A stretch of DNA of 64,000 nt, from assembly GCF_000264455.2 (NCBI RefSeq), contig NC_017956.1, positions 1,781,501 through 1,845,500 on the forward strand, in the 5' to 3' direction. The position numbers were made by a program, and so were the translations under genes. Under the pieces are notes generated by a model. That model did not search any database. It saw nothing but the letters and a program-made list of their open reading frames with translations, and was not told the origin of the DNA. Position 1 is the stretch's first letter; each line of letters opens with the position of its first letter. This DNA is from Tistrella mobilis KA081020-065. GTDB taxonomy: Bacteria > Pseudomonadota > Alphaproteobacteria > Tistrellales > Tistrellaceae. Below are positions 34,698 to 43,379 of the stretch, in pieces.

Positions 34698-36815
34698 TCA
34701 GGGCTGCATACCCAGACGCTCCGCCGTCTCCCGGGCTTCGCGACGGAGCGAATCGACCACGTTTTCAACGGCACGCCGCAGCGTGGTCGCCGCGCCGGAC
34801 AGATGGCCGGTCGCGTCGGCGACCGAAGTGGCGGCTTCCGCCGTACGTCCGGCACTGCCCGCCACCTCTCCGATGGCCGACGAGATGGTACGGGTGCCGT
34901 CGGCGGCCTGATTGACGTTGTGCGCGATCTCGCCGATCGCGGCGATCTGCTCTTCCACCGCGCTCGCGATGGTGGTGGAGGCTTCCCGGACGCGGCCGAT
35001 GGTCTCGACGATCCGGGCGATGGCGGTCACCGCCTGCTCGGTATCGCCCTGGGTGGCGGAGATCCTGGCGGTGATCTCTTCGGTGGCCCTGGCGGTCTGG
35101 GTCGCCAGCGTTTTGACCTCCGAGGCGACGACCGCGAAGCCCTTGCCGGCCTCACCGGCGCGGGCCGCCTCGATCGTGGCGTTGAGCGCCAGCAGATTGG
35201 TCTGCGCGGCGATATCGTTGATCAACTGCACCACATCGCCGATCTGGCGGGCCGAACCGGCAAGCCTGCGGACGATTCCGTCGGTGTCGGCCGCGCGGCT
35301 CGATGCCTCGGCGATGATGTCAGAGGCGGTGGTGACCTGCCGGCCGATTTCGTGAGCCGACGCGGTCAGTTCTTCGGTCGCCGTGGCAACGGTCTGGACG
35401 TTGACATTGGTCTCTTCGCCGGCCGCGGCGACGGTCGCCGAATTGGCCGAGGTTGTGTCGGCGATGCCCCGCATCTCGGCCGCGCCGCGCTCCAGCTCCT
35501 GGGCAAGTTCGGTCATTTCGTCGGCGATGCCCCGCACCTCGCGTTCCAGCGTATCGGCGAGGCCGAGCGTCGATTCCCGCCGCGCCTCTTCCGCCCGGCG
35601 TTCCGCCGCTGCCTGGGCAAGACGCAGGCGCTCCGCCTCGGCCAGCGTGTCCCGGAAATGCACCAGGGCGCGGTTGAGCCCGCCAATCTCGTCGCGACGA
35701 TGGGTGCCGGACACGTCGATCGCGGTCTCGCCATCGGTCAGCCGGCCGATCGTGGTCATCGATGCCTTGAGCGGCCGCTGCACCAGCAGCCAGACCGTGA
35801 CTGCAAGCGCTGCGACGATCAGGACCACGAGCACGATGCCGCCGATCACCATCGCATCGCGGATCTCCCAGGATGCCGCGCGCATGGCGTCTTCGCGGAT
35901 GTTGACCAGGACGCTCCACGGCCTCTCCAGACCCGTGATGGCGACCGGCACGGCGTTCCGGAAAACCATGGCCTCGACACTGGGCGACCAGGCGGTGCGC
36001 TCCAGCGCCTCGCCCCGGCGAACGGCATCGGCGAAATCTGCAGCATCGGCCGACAGATCGGTCAGCGGCGCCCCGATTTTGGACGGATCGGGGTGGGTCA
36101 CCGTCAGGGCGCCGTCGGTGAACAGCACGGCGTTGCCCGCATCCAGCGGATGGATCGCGTTCAGGCGATCATTCCAGACCTTCAGATTGAGATCGACGCC
36201 GGCGACGCCGATCACCTTGCCGTCGAGGCGGATCGGGGCAGAGAGCGAGATGGTCTGCACATCAATGCCCGCGATCCGCCGGATCACCGGCGGGCTGGCA
36301 TAGGGCTTGCCGGTCTCGACCGGCGACCGGTAGAAGCCGGCATCCGGTCCGTCGGCATAGCCCGTGACGGCGCCGAGTTCGCGGGCCCCCTTGACCCGGC
36401 TGAACCGGGTGAGGTAGCGCCCGCTGTCGTCGGTGTTCTCCTCGCCCTGGAAGAGGATGTCCTGGCCGTCGACGGCATTGGGCTCGAAAGCCGCCCAGAC
36501 GGCGAGCAGGTCCGGGTGCTCGGTGAAATTCCGTTCCAGGACGGCATCATAGGTTGCCCTGCTGCTGACCCCCTGCGCCTTCAGCGTCTCCATCGTGCTG
36601 GCGATGCCGCGGGCGATCGAAAGATCGAGGGAGAGGCTTCGCGCGGCTTCCTGTGCGATCTCACGCGAGAGGGTGCGACCCGACTCGCGGGAGAGGTCGA
36701 GCACACGATCTTCGGCCACCCGGCTGACCGCCAGGATGCCGATCGCCAGAAGGGCTGCGAGCGCCCCGCCGCCGATGAGGATGATCTTGGCGGAGAGCCC
36801 GAGTGAGATACGCAT
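34698..36815 (-). CDS. Methyl-accepting chemotaxis protein with periplasmic Cache sensor (copy 2)
   Basis: This 705-residue paralogue of the receptor at 31604-33715 has the same layout. The first helix is [23 protein letters not shown], then a Cache-type periplasmic domain with [12 protein letters not shown], a second helix ([24 protein letters not shown]), HAMP, and the signalling hairpin with tip [26 protein letters not shown]. The periplasmic part is clearly diverged while the signalling part is almost the same, as expected for duplication followed by change of ligand. AAAGGG lies before the start. No C-terminal methyltransferase tether is present. Confidence 0.92.
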   Translation of the reverse strand: MRISLGLSAKIILIGGGALAALLAIGILAVSRVAEDRVLDLSRESGRTLSREIAQEAARSLSLDLSIARGIASTMETLKAQGVSSRATYDAVLERNFTEHPDLLAVWAAFEPNAVDGQDILFQGEENTDDSGRYLTRFSRVKGARELGAVTGYADGPDAGFYRSPVETGKPYASPPVIRRIAGIDVQTISLSAPIRLDGKVIGVAGVDLNLKVWNDRLNAIHPLDAGNAVLFTDGALTVTHPDPSKIGAPLTDLSADAADFADAVRRGEALERTAWSPSVEAMVFRNAVPVAITGLERPWSVLVNIREDAMRAASWEIRDAMVIGGIVLVVLIVAALAVTVWLLVQRPLKASMTTIGRLTDGETAIDVSGTHRRDEIGGLNRALVHFRDTLAEAERLRLAQAAAERRAEEARRESTLGLADTLEREVRGIADEMTELAQELERGAAEMRGIADTTSANSATVAAAGEETNVNVQTVATATEELTASAHEIGRQVTTASDIIAEASSRAADTDGIVRRLAGSARQIGDVVQLINDIAAQTNLLALNATIEAARAGEAGKGFAVVASEVKTLATQTARATEEITARISATQGDTEQAVTAIARIVETIGRVREASTTIASAVEEQIAAIGEIAHNVNQAADGTRTISSAIGEVAGSAGRTAEAATSVADATGHLSGAATTLRRAVENVVDSLRREARETAERLGMQP

Positions 36816-36930
36816 GCGAAACCCTTTGGGCGAAGTGGCCGACGAACACCGAGATTCCGAAGGTATGCCGAGCTTGGTTAATCAATCATTACTAGAATCA
36901 AGTTTACATGATTTGCGTAAAAGTGCTGCA

Positions 36931-37842
36931 TCATGCAAACCGGTTGGAAGATCCCGGATCGTGTTTCCGGAGGGGCAGGATAAGAAGTCCGGGTAGCGAT
37001 GCCCGCCCGGCCGGGTCGTCCTGAAGGCCGATGTTCATCGCGTCATGCCCCCCTGCCGGCGCCGTCCGGGCCAGCCCCGACAGCCGGTCCCAGAGGGTCA
37101 GCAGAAAGGCGTAATTGCTGTCGGTCTCGGCCGGAACCGTCGAATGATGGATGCGATGCCAGTCCGGTGTGGCAATGACACTGGAGAGTGGCCGGTCTGC
37201 CTGGCCGAGATCGAGATCGGCATGGTTGAACAGCGCCGCCAGGCTCAGGGCCGCTTCGAAGGCGAGAACTGCCGTGGCCGGTATGCCGAGCACCAGAATG
37301 ACCAGGATCTTCCAGCCGGCAGAGAGCAGGATTTCGGCGGGGTGAAAGCGCAGGGCCGTCGTCGTGTCGAGGGCGGTATCGAGATGGTGGATGCGGTGCA
37401 GCCGCCAGAGCAGTGGCACACGGTGCATCGCCACGTGCTGCGCCCAGATCGCGAGATCGAGCGCCAGGAAACCGACCACGGCGGCCAGCCAGCCGGGCAG
37501 ACCCAGCATCGGGAAGGCGCCCAGACCCTGCGCTTCGAAGCCGAGAGCGGCGCCCACCGCGGCTGCCGGCAGAACAAGACGCAGGACCAGGGTATCGATG
37601 ACCGCAAGACCCAGATTGGTGGTCCACCGCCGGCGACGGTCGAGCCTGTGATGCCGGCCGCGCCGCGGCCGCCACCGCTCCGCCAGGGCCAGCAGCAGGA
37701 ACCCGCCGAGGAACAGCAGGCCGCGGACAAGGCCTTCCACCGCCGCGATGCCGGCGGGATCGGATGTGGCGGGCATCTGCGGCAACCTCGACGCGTGATG
37801 GGGTGTCATCGTCGATATGGGGCGCAGCCGCCCTGCCGTCAC
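36931..37842 (-). CDS. Sterol desaturase / fatty acid hydroxylase superfamily membrane protein
   Basis: This 303-residue integral membrane di-iron protein has the three histidine boxes: HVAMH with HRIHHLD after WRL, and the late DWHRIHHS. Hydrophobic segments cover much of residues 35-130 and 170-200. Members hydroxylate or desaturate lipids, sphingoid bases, hopanoids or carotenoids. The GTG at 37842 overlaps the TGA of the glycosyltransferase gene (GTGA), which supports translational coupling; an ATG at 37809 is an alternative. With the glycosyltransferase and LpxH-like phosphoesterase it forms a three-gene lipid-related operon. The substrate is unknown. Confidence 0.86.
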   Translation of the reverse strand: MTAGRLRPISTMTPHHASRLPQMPATSDPAGIAAVEGLVRGLLFLGGFLLLALAERWRPRRGRHHRLDRRRRWTTNLGLAVIDTLVLRLVLPAAAVGAALGFEAQGLGAFPMLGLPGWLAAVVGFLALDLAIWAQHVAMHRVPLLWRLHRIHHLDTALDTTTALRFHPAEILLSAGWKILVILVLGIPATAVLAFEAALSLAALFNHADLDLGQADRPLSSVIATPDWHRIHHSTVPAETDSNYAFLLTLWDRLSGLARTAPAGGHDAMNIGLQDDPAGRASLPGLLILPLRKHDPGSSNRFA

Positions 37843-38951
37843 CCTGCCAGCGCAGCCTTTCCGGCGGGCGCCGGCAGACGGGCTGGGGAAAACGGTGCGA
37901 GCAGCGCCTGAAAACGGCTTGCGCAGGCGTCCCAGGTAAAACGCTCCGCATGGCTGCGTGCCGCGCTGCCGCCCAGAGGCAGTGCCCGGCGGATTGCGGC
38001 GCCCAGGTCTGCATCGAGCGCGCCGGTACCGCCGGCCTCGTCGACCACGTCGATCGGGCCGGTAACCGGATAGCCGGCAACCGGCACGCCACTCGCCATC
38101 GCCTCCAGCATGACCAGACCGAAAGTATCGGTGCGGCTGGGAAAGACGAAGACATCGGCCTGAGCATAGGCCCAGGCAAGGGCGGCACCGCGGCGCAGCC
38201 CCGGGAAGACGGCATCCGGGTGTCGCCGCATCAACTCCGGCCGGGCCGGACCGTCGCCGATCACCACCCGGGTGCCGGGCAGATCCGGCGTGCTGAGAAA
38301 GGCCTGGATATTCTTTTCCACCGCCACCCGGCCGACATAGAGCATCAGGGGGCGAGGCAGGTCGGGAAGCCGCGCGAGTTCATCATCGCCCTGAGGGGGC
38401 GGTGTCCCGCGGAGGGTGGGCGAAAAACCGTCGAGGTCGACGCCGCGGCACCACATGGCGACCTGCGAAAACCCCCGCTGCCTGAGGTCCTCGGCAAGCG
38501 AGGGGGTCGCAACCATGGTCCGCACCCCGGCATTGTGAAACCGGCGCATGAAGCCATAGGAGAGGCTGAGCGGCAGGCCGGTGCGGGCGGCGACATATTC
38601 CGGAAAGCGGGTGTGAAAGGCGGTGGTGAAGGGGATGCCATGGCGCAAAGCCCAGCGCCGTGCGGCGCTGCCGAGGGGGCCCTCGGTCGCAATGTGCAGG
38701 GCATCAGGGCGGTGGGCCAGGATCCGCCGCCCGACCATGGCCGGGGTGGCGAGTGCGAGCCGGATTTCCGGATAGGTGGGGCAGGGCAGGGTGCGGAAGT
38801 CGGCAGGCGCGATCACCCTGACTGCGGCACCACCTGCCGTCATGGCATCGACCATGCGTCCCAGCGTGCGGACCACACCATTGACCTGTGGCGCCCAGGC
38901 ATCGGTGACCAGGGCGAGGCGCGTGACGGGGGGCGTGATGTCCTGGGTCAT
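37839..38951 (-). CDS. GT4-family glycosyltransferase (MgtA/PimB-like)
   Basis: This 370-residue cytoplasmic or membrane-associated enzyme has a GT-B fold. The N-terminal donor/acceptor loop is TDAWAPQVNGVVRTLG, then HIATEGPLGSAARRWA, and the C-terminal donor-site motif VFPSRTDTFGLVMLEAMASGVPVAGYPV includes the Glu-rich E-x7-E-type stretch. This fits alpha-mannosyl or glucosyl transferases acting on lipid acceptors. It follows the LpxH-like gene by three bases and overlaps the next gene by four. Such phosphoesterase-glycosyltransferase pairs recur in alphaproteobacteria and probably build a glycolipid; the exact product is not known. Confidence 0.88.
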   Translation of the reverse strand: MTQDITPPVTRLALVTDAWAPQVNGVVRTLGRMVDAMTAGGAAVRVIAPADFRTLPCPTYPEIRLALATPAMVGRRILAHRPDALHIATEGPLGSAARRWALRHGIPFTTAFHTRFPEYVAARTGLPLSLSYGFMRRFHNAGVRTMVATPSLAEDLRQRGFSQVAMWCRGVDLDGFSPTLRGTPPPQGDDELARLPDLPRPLMLYVGRVAVEKNIQAFLSTPDLPGTRVVIGDGPARPELMRRHPDAVFPGLRRGAALAWAYAQADVFVFPSRTDTFGLVMLEAMASGVPVAGYPVTGPIDVVDEAGGTGALDADLGAAIRRALPLGGSAARSHAERFTWDACASRFQALLAPFSPARLPAPAGKAALAG

Positions 38952-38954
38952 CGA

Positions 38955-39947
38955 TCAGGCCGCCGGCTCACGCGCAGGGCGACGGGCATCGGCCGGCGCC
39001 GGCAGCAGCCCACCGGTGGTCTGGGACCGGCGGGCACGGGCCAGGGCCACGAGTTCGCGGCGGCGGGCGCGGGCGCCCCAGTCGAGGATCTGCAGACGGC
39101 CATCGCGGGTTTCGGCGATGGCCGTGCAGCTTTCGACCCAGTCGCCGTCATTGGCATAGACGATGCCATCGGTTTCGCGGATGTCGGCATGGTGAATATG
39201 ACCGCAGACCACGCCGTCATAACCGCGGCGCCGGGCCTCGTCGGTCACGGCATGCTCGAAGCGGTTGATGAAGTCGACCGCTTCCTTGACCCGCTGTTTC
39301 AGATAGGCCGAAAGCGACCAGTAGGGCAGGCCAAGCCGTCTGCGCGCGATGTTCAGCCAGCGATTCACCCGAAGCGCCAGGTTGTAGGCAACGTCGCCCA
39401 GCAGGGCGACGCCCTTCGCATAGCGCACCACCATGTCGAAGGCATCGCCATGGACGATCAGGAAGCGTCGGCCGTCGGCCAGCTCGTGCTCGCTTTCGCG
39501 GACCAGTTCGATTCCGCCGAAGGCGAGGCCGGCATAGGCCATCAGGCACTCGTCGTGATTGCCGATCACCCAGGTGACCCGGGTGCCCGCCGCGGCCTTG
39601 GCGAGGATCGCCTGCACGACCTGATTATGGGGCCCATCCCAGAACCAGGACCGGCGCAGCCGCCAGCCGTCGACGATATCACCGACCAGAAACAAGTGAT
39701 CGCAGTCGACGGTGTCGAGAAAATCGAGCAGCAGATCGGTGCGACAGAAGCGCGTACCCAAATGAAGATCGGAAATGAACACCGTCCGATACTGCCGGCG
39801 TTCGCCCTCCGTACGGCTGTCGACCGTTCGCCGGTCCTGGCCTGCCGGCGGCCGTCGGTGGGGATGGCCGGCATGGTCGTGATCGCCTGATGCCGTGGTA
39901 CCCGGGCGAAAGGAGAGCGGCGGCTGAACTCGTGCGACCGTGGTCAT
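38955..39947 (-). CDS. LpxH-like UDP-2,3-diacylglucosamine diphosphatase family phosphoesterase
   Basis: This calcineurin-type metallophosphoesterase (330 residues) has the metal motifs in order: ISDLHLG, VGDIVDGW, IGNHDE, HGDAFD and GHIHHAD. LpxH removes UMP from UDP-2,3-diacylglucosamine in lipid A synthesis. This longer form, with a C-terminal basic tail and a glycosyltransferase partner, belongs to a related branch that may act on another lipid pyrophosphate. The ATG at 39947 has GGAGGG upstream; the frame extends to 39992. The first 45 residues look disordered and are weakly supported as coding. Confidence 0.86.
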   Translation of the reverse strand: MTTVARVQPPLSFRPGTTASGDHDHAGHPHRRPPAGQDRRTVDSRTEGERRQYRTVFISDLHLGTRFCRTDLLLDFLDTVDCDHLFLVGDIVDGWRLRRSWFWDGPHNQVVQAILAKAAAGTRVTWVIGNHDECLMAYAGLAFGGIELVRESEHELADGRRFLIVHGDAFDMVVRYAKGVALLGDVAYNLALRVNRWLNIARRRLGLPYWSLSAYLKQRVKEAVDFINRFEHAVTDEARRRGYDGVVCGHIHHADIRETDGIVYANDGDWVESCTAIAETRDGRLQILDWGARARRRELVALARARRSQTTGGLLPAPADARRPAREPAA

Positions 39948-40133
39948 CGGCAAGGGCCCTCCGGGCGACTGGCGCCTGAAGCGGCGGAGCACCGCTCCCT
40001 CGGCACGTGTCGCTTTCTCGGAGCGAAGTCTTAACCCGTTCGACCGTCAGGTTTTATGGCGTGGCAATGACGTTCCGGTGACGATGGTTCCGGGAAAGAA
40101 GAGGTTCCGGGAAAGAAGGGTAATCCCGCAACG

Positions 40134-40167
40134 AAAACGGGCGACAGCCTGCGCTGCCGCCCGTTTT
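40134..40167 (-). terminator. Terminator after the first csp gene
   Basis: AAAACGGGCGACAGC pairs with GCTGCCGCCCGTTTT (one mismatch) around a four-base loop, about 28 bases after the csp stop. The minus strand ends the stem in TTTT. Confidence 0.8.
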
Positions 40168-40194
40168 CTCGAAACCCGGGAGTCCGGCTCCGCC

Positions 40195-40401
40195 TCAGTC
40201 GGCGGGAACCAGATCCACGGCCTTGTCACCCTTGCGCTCGGTGAGCAGGCTGTACTCGAGACGCTGTCCCTCGTTCAGCGTCGAGAGGCCCGCGCGCTCA
40301 ACGGCGCTGATATGCACGAAGACGTCCTTTCCGCCCTCGTCGGGGGTGATGAAGCCGTAGCCCTTGGTGCTGTTGAACCACTTAACGGTGCCGGTCGCCA
40401 T
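40195..40401 (-). CDS. Cold shock protein, CspA family (copy 1)
   Basis: This 68-residue single-domain RNA chaperone has both nucleic-acid-binding motifs: KGYGFI (RNP1) and VFVHISAVE (RNP2). It differs from its tandem neighbour at five of 68 residues. AGGAAGAG precedes the ATG, and a strong terminator follows the stop. The surrounding leader is long, as is usual for csp mRNAs. Confidence 0.96.
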   Translation of the reverse strand: MATGTVKWFNSTKGYGFITPDEGGKDVFVHISAVERAGLSTLNEGQRLEYSLLTERKGDKAVDLVPAD

Positions 40402-40773
40402 GTCTGGTCGCTCTTCCTGGTCTTGGTGATCCGACGGCCGCGTCTCCACACGCGATCGGTCCGCCGGACGTGATGATGGAGGCGGAAAGTGACCGGACAC
40501 TGTTCAGCGTCGATGCGGATCGCCGGTTCCTCCCCGCCGTCCGGCATCTTCCGGTACGCGCACTCCTGGTCCTGCGGCGGTCCGGCCCCGCATCCGTCCC
40601 GATCTGGTGCAAACCTGATCCGGTACGGATGGCCGGCCTGACAGCCACCCGTCACGGCGCTTGTGGAAGCGCCATGCGTCGTGCAGGGTCTCCGTCGCCG
40701 GAGACCCGACCGGATACCACCCGCTGCCCCGCCTCCCTGCGGGGCCTGCGACCGGGATCCGGAAGCCGGGTTG
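40402..40773. other. Region between the two csp genes
   Basis: These 372 bases have no gene. They should hold the 3' end of csp copy 2 and the promoter and leader of copy 1. Hairpins are seen at 40686-40708 (GGGTCTCCG/CGGAGACCC) and 40726-40745. No promoter stands out. Confidence 0.45.
40726..40745 (-). terminator. Weak hairpin after csp copy 2
   Basis: GCCCCGC and GCGGGGC form a seven-base stem with a six-base loop 28 bases after the csp copy 2 stop, at the same distance as the copy 1 terminator. No T run follows. Confidence 0.4.
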
Positions 40774-40980
40774 TCAGTCGGCCGGAACGAGATCGACGGC
40801 CTTCTCGCCCTTGCGCTCGGTCAACACGTTGTACTCCAGCCGCTGACCCTCGTTCAGGGTCGTCAGGCCGGCCCGCTCAACCGCGCTGATGTGCACGAAA
40901 ACATCCTTGCCGCCGGTATCAGGCGTGATGAAGCCGTAGCCCTTGGTGCTGTTGAACCACTTGACGGTGCCGGTCGCCAT
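40774..40980 (-). CDS. Cold shock protein, CspA family (copy 2)
   Basis: This 68-residue cold shock domain has KGYGFI and VFVHISAVE and is 63/68 identical to copy 1. The two genes have the same length and orientation with about 370 bases between them, a recent tandem duplication with separate control regions. Substitutions are conservative (for example SL to NV near residue 51). It may act as an RNA chaperone or transcription antiterminator. Confidence 0.96.
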   Translation of the reverse strand: MATGTVKWFNSTKGYGFITPDTGGKDVFVHISAVERAGLTTLNEGQRLEYNVLTERKGEKAVDLVPAD

Positions 40981-41551
40981 GGCGCGTCGCCCTTCCCTTC
41001 CGACTGCGGAGCCCGCCGTTCCCCGCGGCGGACGTCACGATACAAGGAGGCGTGGAAACCGGTGAGACGCCGAAAGGTTCCATGTCCCGGACCAAGGCAG
41101 GACACACCACTCCAGGTAGCGCAATCCTCCAGCCTTTTCGGCCGCCGGTTTGGTTTTTACTTTCGGAGAAACTGAGCGGCGATGGCGCCGTGCCGTTGCC
41201 TGAACGGGTAGGTCTGGAACCGCGCTGACGGGATCCGTAAGACTTGGCCGGACGGGGGCTGGGGGCGAAATCGCCTGCCGGTACGCGCGCGCTCCTGATT
41301 CCAGAGGTTCCGCCGGAACCCACCCGGAAAACGACACCCCGAGCGCTCGAACGAAGACCGGGGTATGGTCGGAGAACGAGGCACGGAACCGTCCTGCGGG
41401 CGGGATCGCCTGCGGGTCATCGTCTGATTCGAAACGATGACTTCAACCACTATAGGCAGGTTCCAGGCCGGATGCGACAGCAAAATGGCGCGCAACCCCC
41501 TGTACGGCCTGGAATCGCGCGCGTGGCGGCACGGGGCGAAAGCCGTGCCGA
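40981..41551. other. Gene-free region upstream of csp copy 2
   Basis: These 571 bases hold no frame I trust; the short predicted proteins are Arg/Pro-rich and resemble nothing. The left part should be the csp leader. The right part has an inverted repeat with ten-base arms (TTCCAGGCCG 41461-41470, CGGCCTGGAA 41505-41514) and a hairpin just after the iclR stop (41527-41550). Confidence 0.45.
41527..41550 (-). terminator. Hairpin after the IclR gene
   Basis: CGGCACGG pairs with CCGTGCCG around an eight-base loop, two bases beyond the iclR stop codon. There is no T run; it marks the likely end of the catabolic operon. Confidence 0.45.
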
Positions 41552-42433
41552 TCAGCCCACGCTCTGGCTGATCCGGCGTGCGGCATCGAGCAATGCCGCC
41601 AGATTTGCGGCCGCACGGCTGCCTGCGATATGCGGGGTGAGGCCGGCGAGGGAAACGGCCGCGATCACCCGGCCGTCGCGATCGCGCACCGGTGCCGCCA
41701 TGGCCGCCAGGCCTTCGACCACGTCATCGACGGCGATGACGTGCCCCTGCGTGCGGATCCGGCCGAGTTCCTCCCGGAAGGTATCGGCATCGGTGATGCT
41801 GTGCGGGGTAAGCCGGCTCAATCCCTGGCCGATCGCGCGCTCGATCTCTGCCAATGGCTGGAAGGCGAGCAGCAGCTTGGGGGCACCGCCGACATTGGCG
41901 GGCAGGGCACCGCCCACTGCCCACCAGCGCACCTGAATCGATCGGTCATGGTGGAACTTCTCAAGGCAAAGCGCTGAATGTTCGCGGTAAATTGACAGAA
42001 AGGTCGTCCCGTCGATCTCGCGCGCCAGATCGGTGAGGATCGGGGCCGCAGCCTTGCGCAGCCCCAGATTGTCGGGTACGGCGCTGGACAGCTCGATCAT
42101 CGCCAGGCTGAGGGCGTAGCGATGGGTCTCGCGGTCCTGGACCACGAGACCCGCTTCGATCAGTGTCACCAGCAGCCGCCGCGTCGTGGCCTTGTCGAGG
42201 CCGGTCCGGGCGACGACTTCGGTCAGGGTCGCCCAGGGTTCGACGACGGTGAAGGCGCGCAGCACCTGGACCGCGCGCAGCACGGCACGCACCGTGGTCG
42301 GGCCGCTGTCGCTCCCTACGGTCTCGCCGCCTGCGGCTGTCGTCTCGGGCTCGTCACCCATCCGTCCGTTCGCCTTCATGCCTGCCACTTTCACCCATAC
42401 CGGCCGCTCGGCCGGGATCGCGTCTGCCGTCAT
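41552..42433 (-). CDS. IclR-family transcriptional regulator
   Basis: This is a 293-residue regulator. A winged helix-turn-helix (AVLRAVQVLRAF, ATLTEVVARTGLDKATTRRLLVTLIEAGLV; about residues 48-95) precedes an IclR ligand domain (REIDGTTFLSIYREHSALCL to RDRDGRVIAAVSLAGL). The ATG at 42433 overlaps the TGA of the lyase gene (ATGA), so it is the last gene of the catabolic operon and probably senses its substrate. The first 45 residues look flexible. A perfect 17-base palindrome upstream of the operon (50055-50071) is a candidate binding site. Confidence 0.9.
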   Translation of the reverse strand: MTADAIPAERPVWVKVAGMKANGRMGDEPETTAAGGETVGSDSGPTTVRAVLRAVQVLRAFTVVEPWATLTEVVARTGLDKATTRRLLVTLIEAGLVVQDRETHRYALSLAMIELSSAVPDNLGLRKAAAPILTDLAREIDGTTFLSIYREHSALCLEKFHHDRSIQVRWWAVGGALPANVGGAPKLLLAFQPLAEIERAIGQGLSRLTPHSITDADTFREELGRIRTQGHVIAVDDVVEGLAAMAAPVRDRDGRVIAAVSLAGLTPHIAGSRAAANLAALLDAARRISQSVG

Positions 42434-43293
42434 CTGCCGCGGATATACTTATCCTGCAACTCTTCAATGCGCGAGTAGCCGATCAGGCTCTTGAACAGCT
42501 GCGGCTGGGTGCGGGCGCGGGGCAGGTTGCGGGTGCTGCGATCGCGCGCCAGCACGGACAGATTGTCGACCAGCGCCTGGGTCGCCGTCATCAGCGGCAC
42601 CAGCGGGAAGGTGGCAAAGCCTGCGACATCGGCAATTTCCTCGGGCGACAGTTCATCTTCCAGCCAGCCCAGGATCTGCAGCGACAGCGGCTTGCCCACC
42701 GCATGCCGGAGCGCGACGAGATCGGTTTTCGACTTCACGCAGCGTGAAATCGGCTGGATGAGGTCGGCGCCGGCCTCGGCATAGGCCTGGCCGCGGCGGA
42801 TGCACTCTTCCATGGTCTCGGCATCGGTGCGGGCGACGATGATGGTGTCCGGATCGCGGCGGGCATCGACGGCCGCCCGGATCTTGGCCGTGGCTTCGTC
42901 GATGGGCAGGATCTCAAGCGCGCCAGCGACCACCGGGCAGCGCTTGGGCACGACCTGGTCCTCGAAGATCATCGCGGCGGCACCGGCCTTCTCGAAGGCG
43001 CGCACGGTGCGCACGATGTTGACCACATTGCCGTAGCCGGTATCGGCATCGGCAACCAGTGGCATGTCGATCACGTCGCCGATAGCGCGGACCACACCCA
43101 CATTCTCGGTCATGGTGTAAAGCTCGACATCCGGCTCTCCCAGCAGGCTGGCCGAGACGCCGAAGCCGGTGGTGAAGACGGCGTCGAAGCCGGCATCGGC
43201 GACCAGCCGGGCCGACAACACGTCATAGGCACCGGCCATCCAGACGGTCTGGCCGGCCTCGATCCGGTCGCGGAGCATGCGGGCATGGGACAT
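42430..43293 (-). CDS. PEP mutase/isocitrate lyase superfamily lyase
   Basis: This 287-residue TIM-barrel enzyme has the superfamily core: AGAYDVLSARL, DADTGYGNVVN (82-92; Mg ligands), FEDQVVPKRCPVV (110-122, with the catalytic-loop K-R-C) and IVARTDA. Relatives include 2-methylisocitrate lyase, oxaloacetate decarboxylase and 2,3-dimethylmalate lyase. It cleaves or decarboxylates a 2-hydroxy- or 2-oxo-diacid, but sequence alone does not fix which. Its operon also has an aconitase-family dehydratase pair and a Liv-type transporter, which favours a dimethylmalate-lyase-like role. The ATG at 43293 was chosen for the family N-terminus. Confidence 0.86.
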   Translation of the reverse strand: MSHARMLRDRIEAGQTVWMAGAYDVLSARLVADAGFDAVFTTGFGVSASLLGEPDVELYTMTENVGVVRAIGDVIDMPLVADADTGYGNVVNIVRTVRAFEKAGAAAMIFEDQVVPKRCPVVAGALEILPIDEATAKIRAAVDARRDPDTIIVARTDAETMEECIRRGQAYAEAGADLIQPISRCVKSKTDLVALRHAVGKPLSLQILGWLEDELSPEEIADVAGFATFPLVPLMTATQALVDNLSVLARDRSTRNLPRARTQPQLFKSLIGYSRIEELQDKYIRGR

Positions 43294-43340
43294 CGATTGG
43301 ATTCTCTTTCGTGGAAAGGAGCGCATCTGTCGTGCGGCGC

Positions 43341-43369
43341 GGCCGGCCGGGTGCGCCACCCGGCCGGCC
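43341..43369 (-). repeat. Very strong hairpin between the binding-protein and lyase genes
   Basis: A perfect 13-base stem (GGCCGGCCGGGTG with CACCCGGCCGGCC) with a three-base loop lies 11 bases after the binding-protein stop. It has no T run. It likely protects the mRNA end of the highly needed binding protein or partly terminates, lowering the two downstream genes. Confidence 0.75.
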
Positions 43370-43379
43370 TCAGGCACGG

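Noticed and set aside
34803-36806. A 667-codon plus-strand frame opposite chemoreceptor copy 2, matched by one opposite copy 1
   Set aside because: The two antisense frames resemble each other only because the chemoreceptor genes do.
41157-41495. A possible 112-residue gene upstream of csp copy 2
   Set aside because: The product is Arg/Pro/Ser-rich with no Shine-Dalgarno and no recognisable feature; the region is better read as leader and spacer.
42430-43293. Methylcitrate-cycle prpB
   Set aside because: No methylcitrate synthase or prpD/acnB-type partner is present; the partner dehydratase is of the two-subunit LeuCD type.
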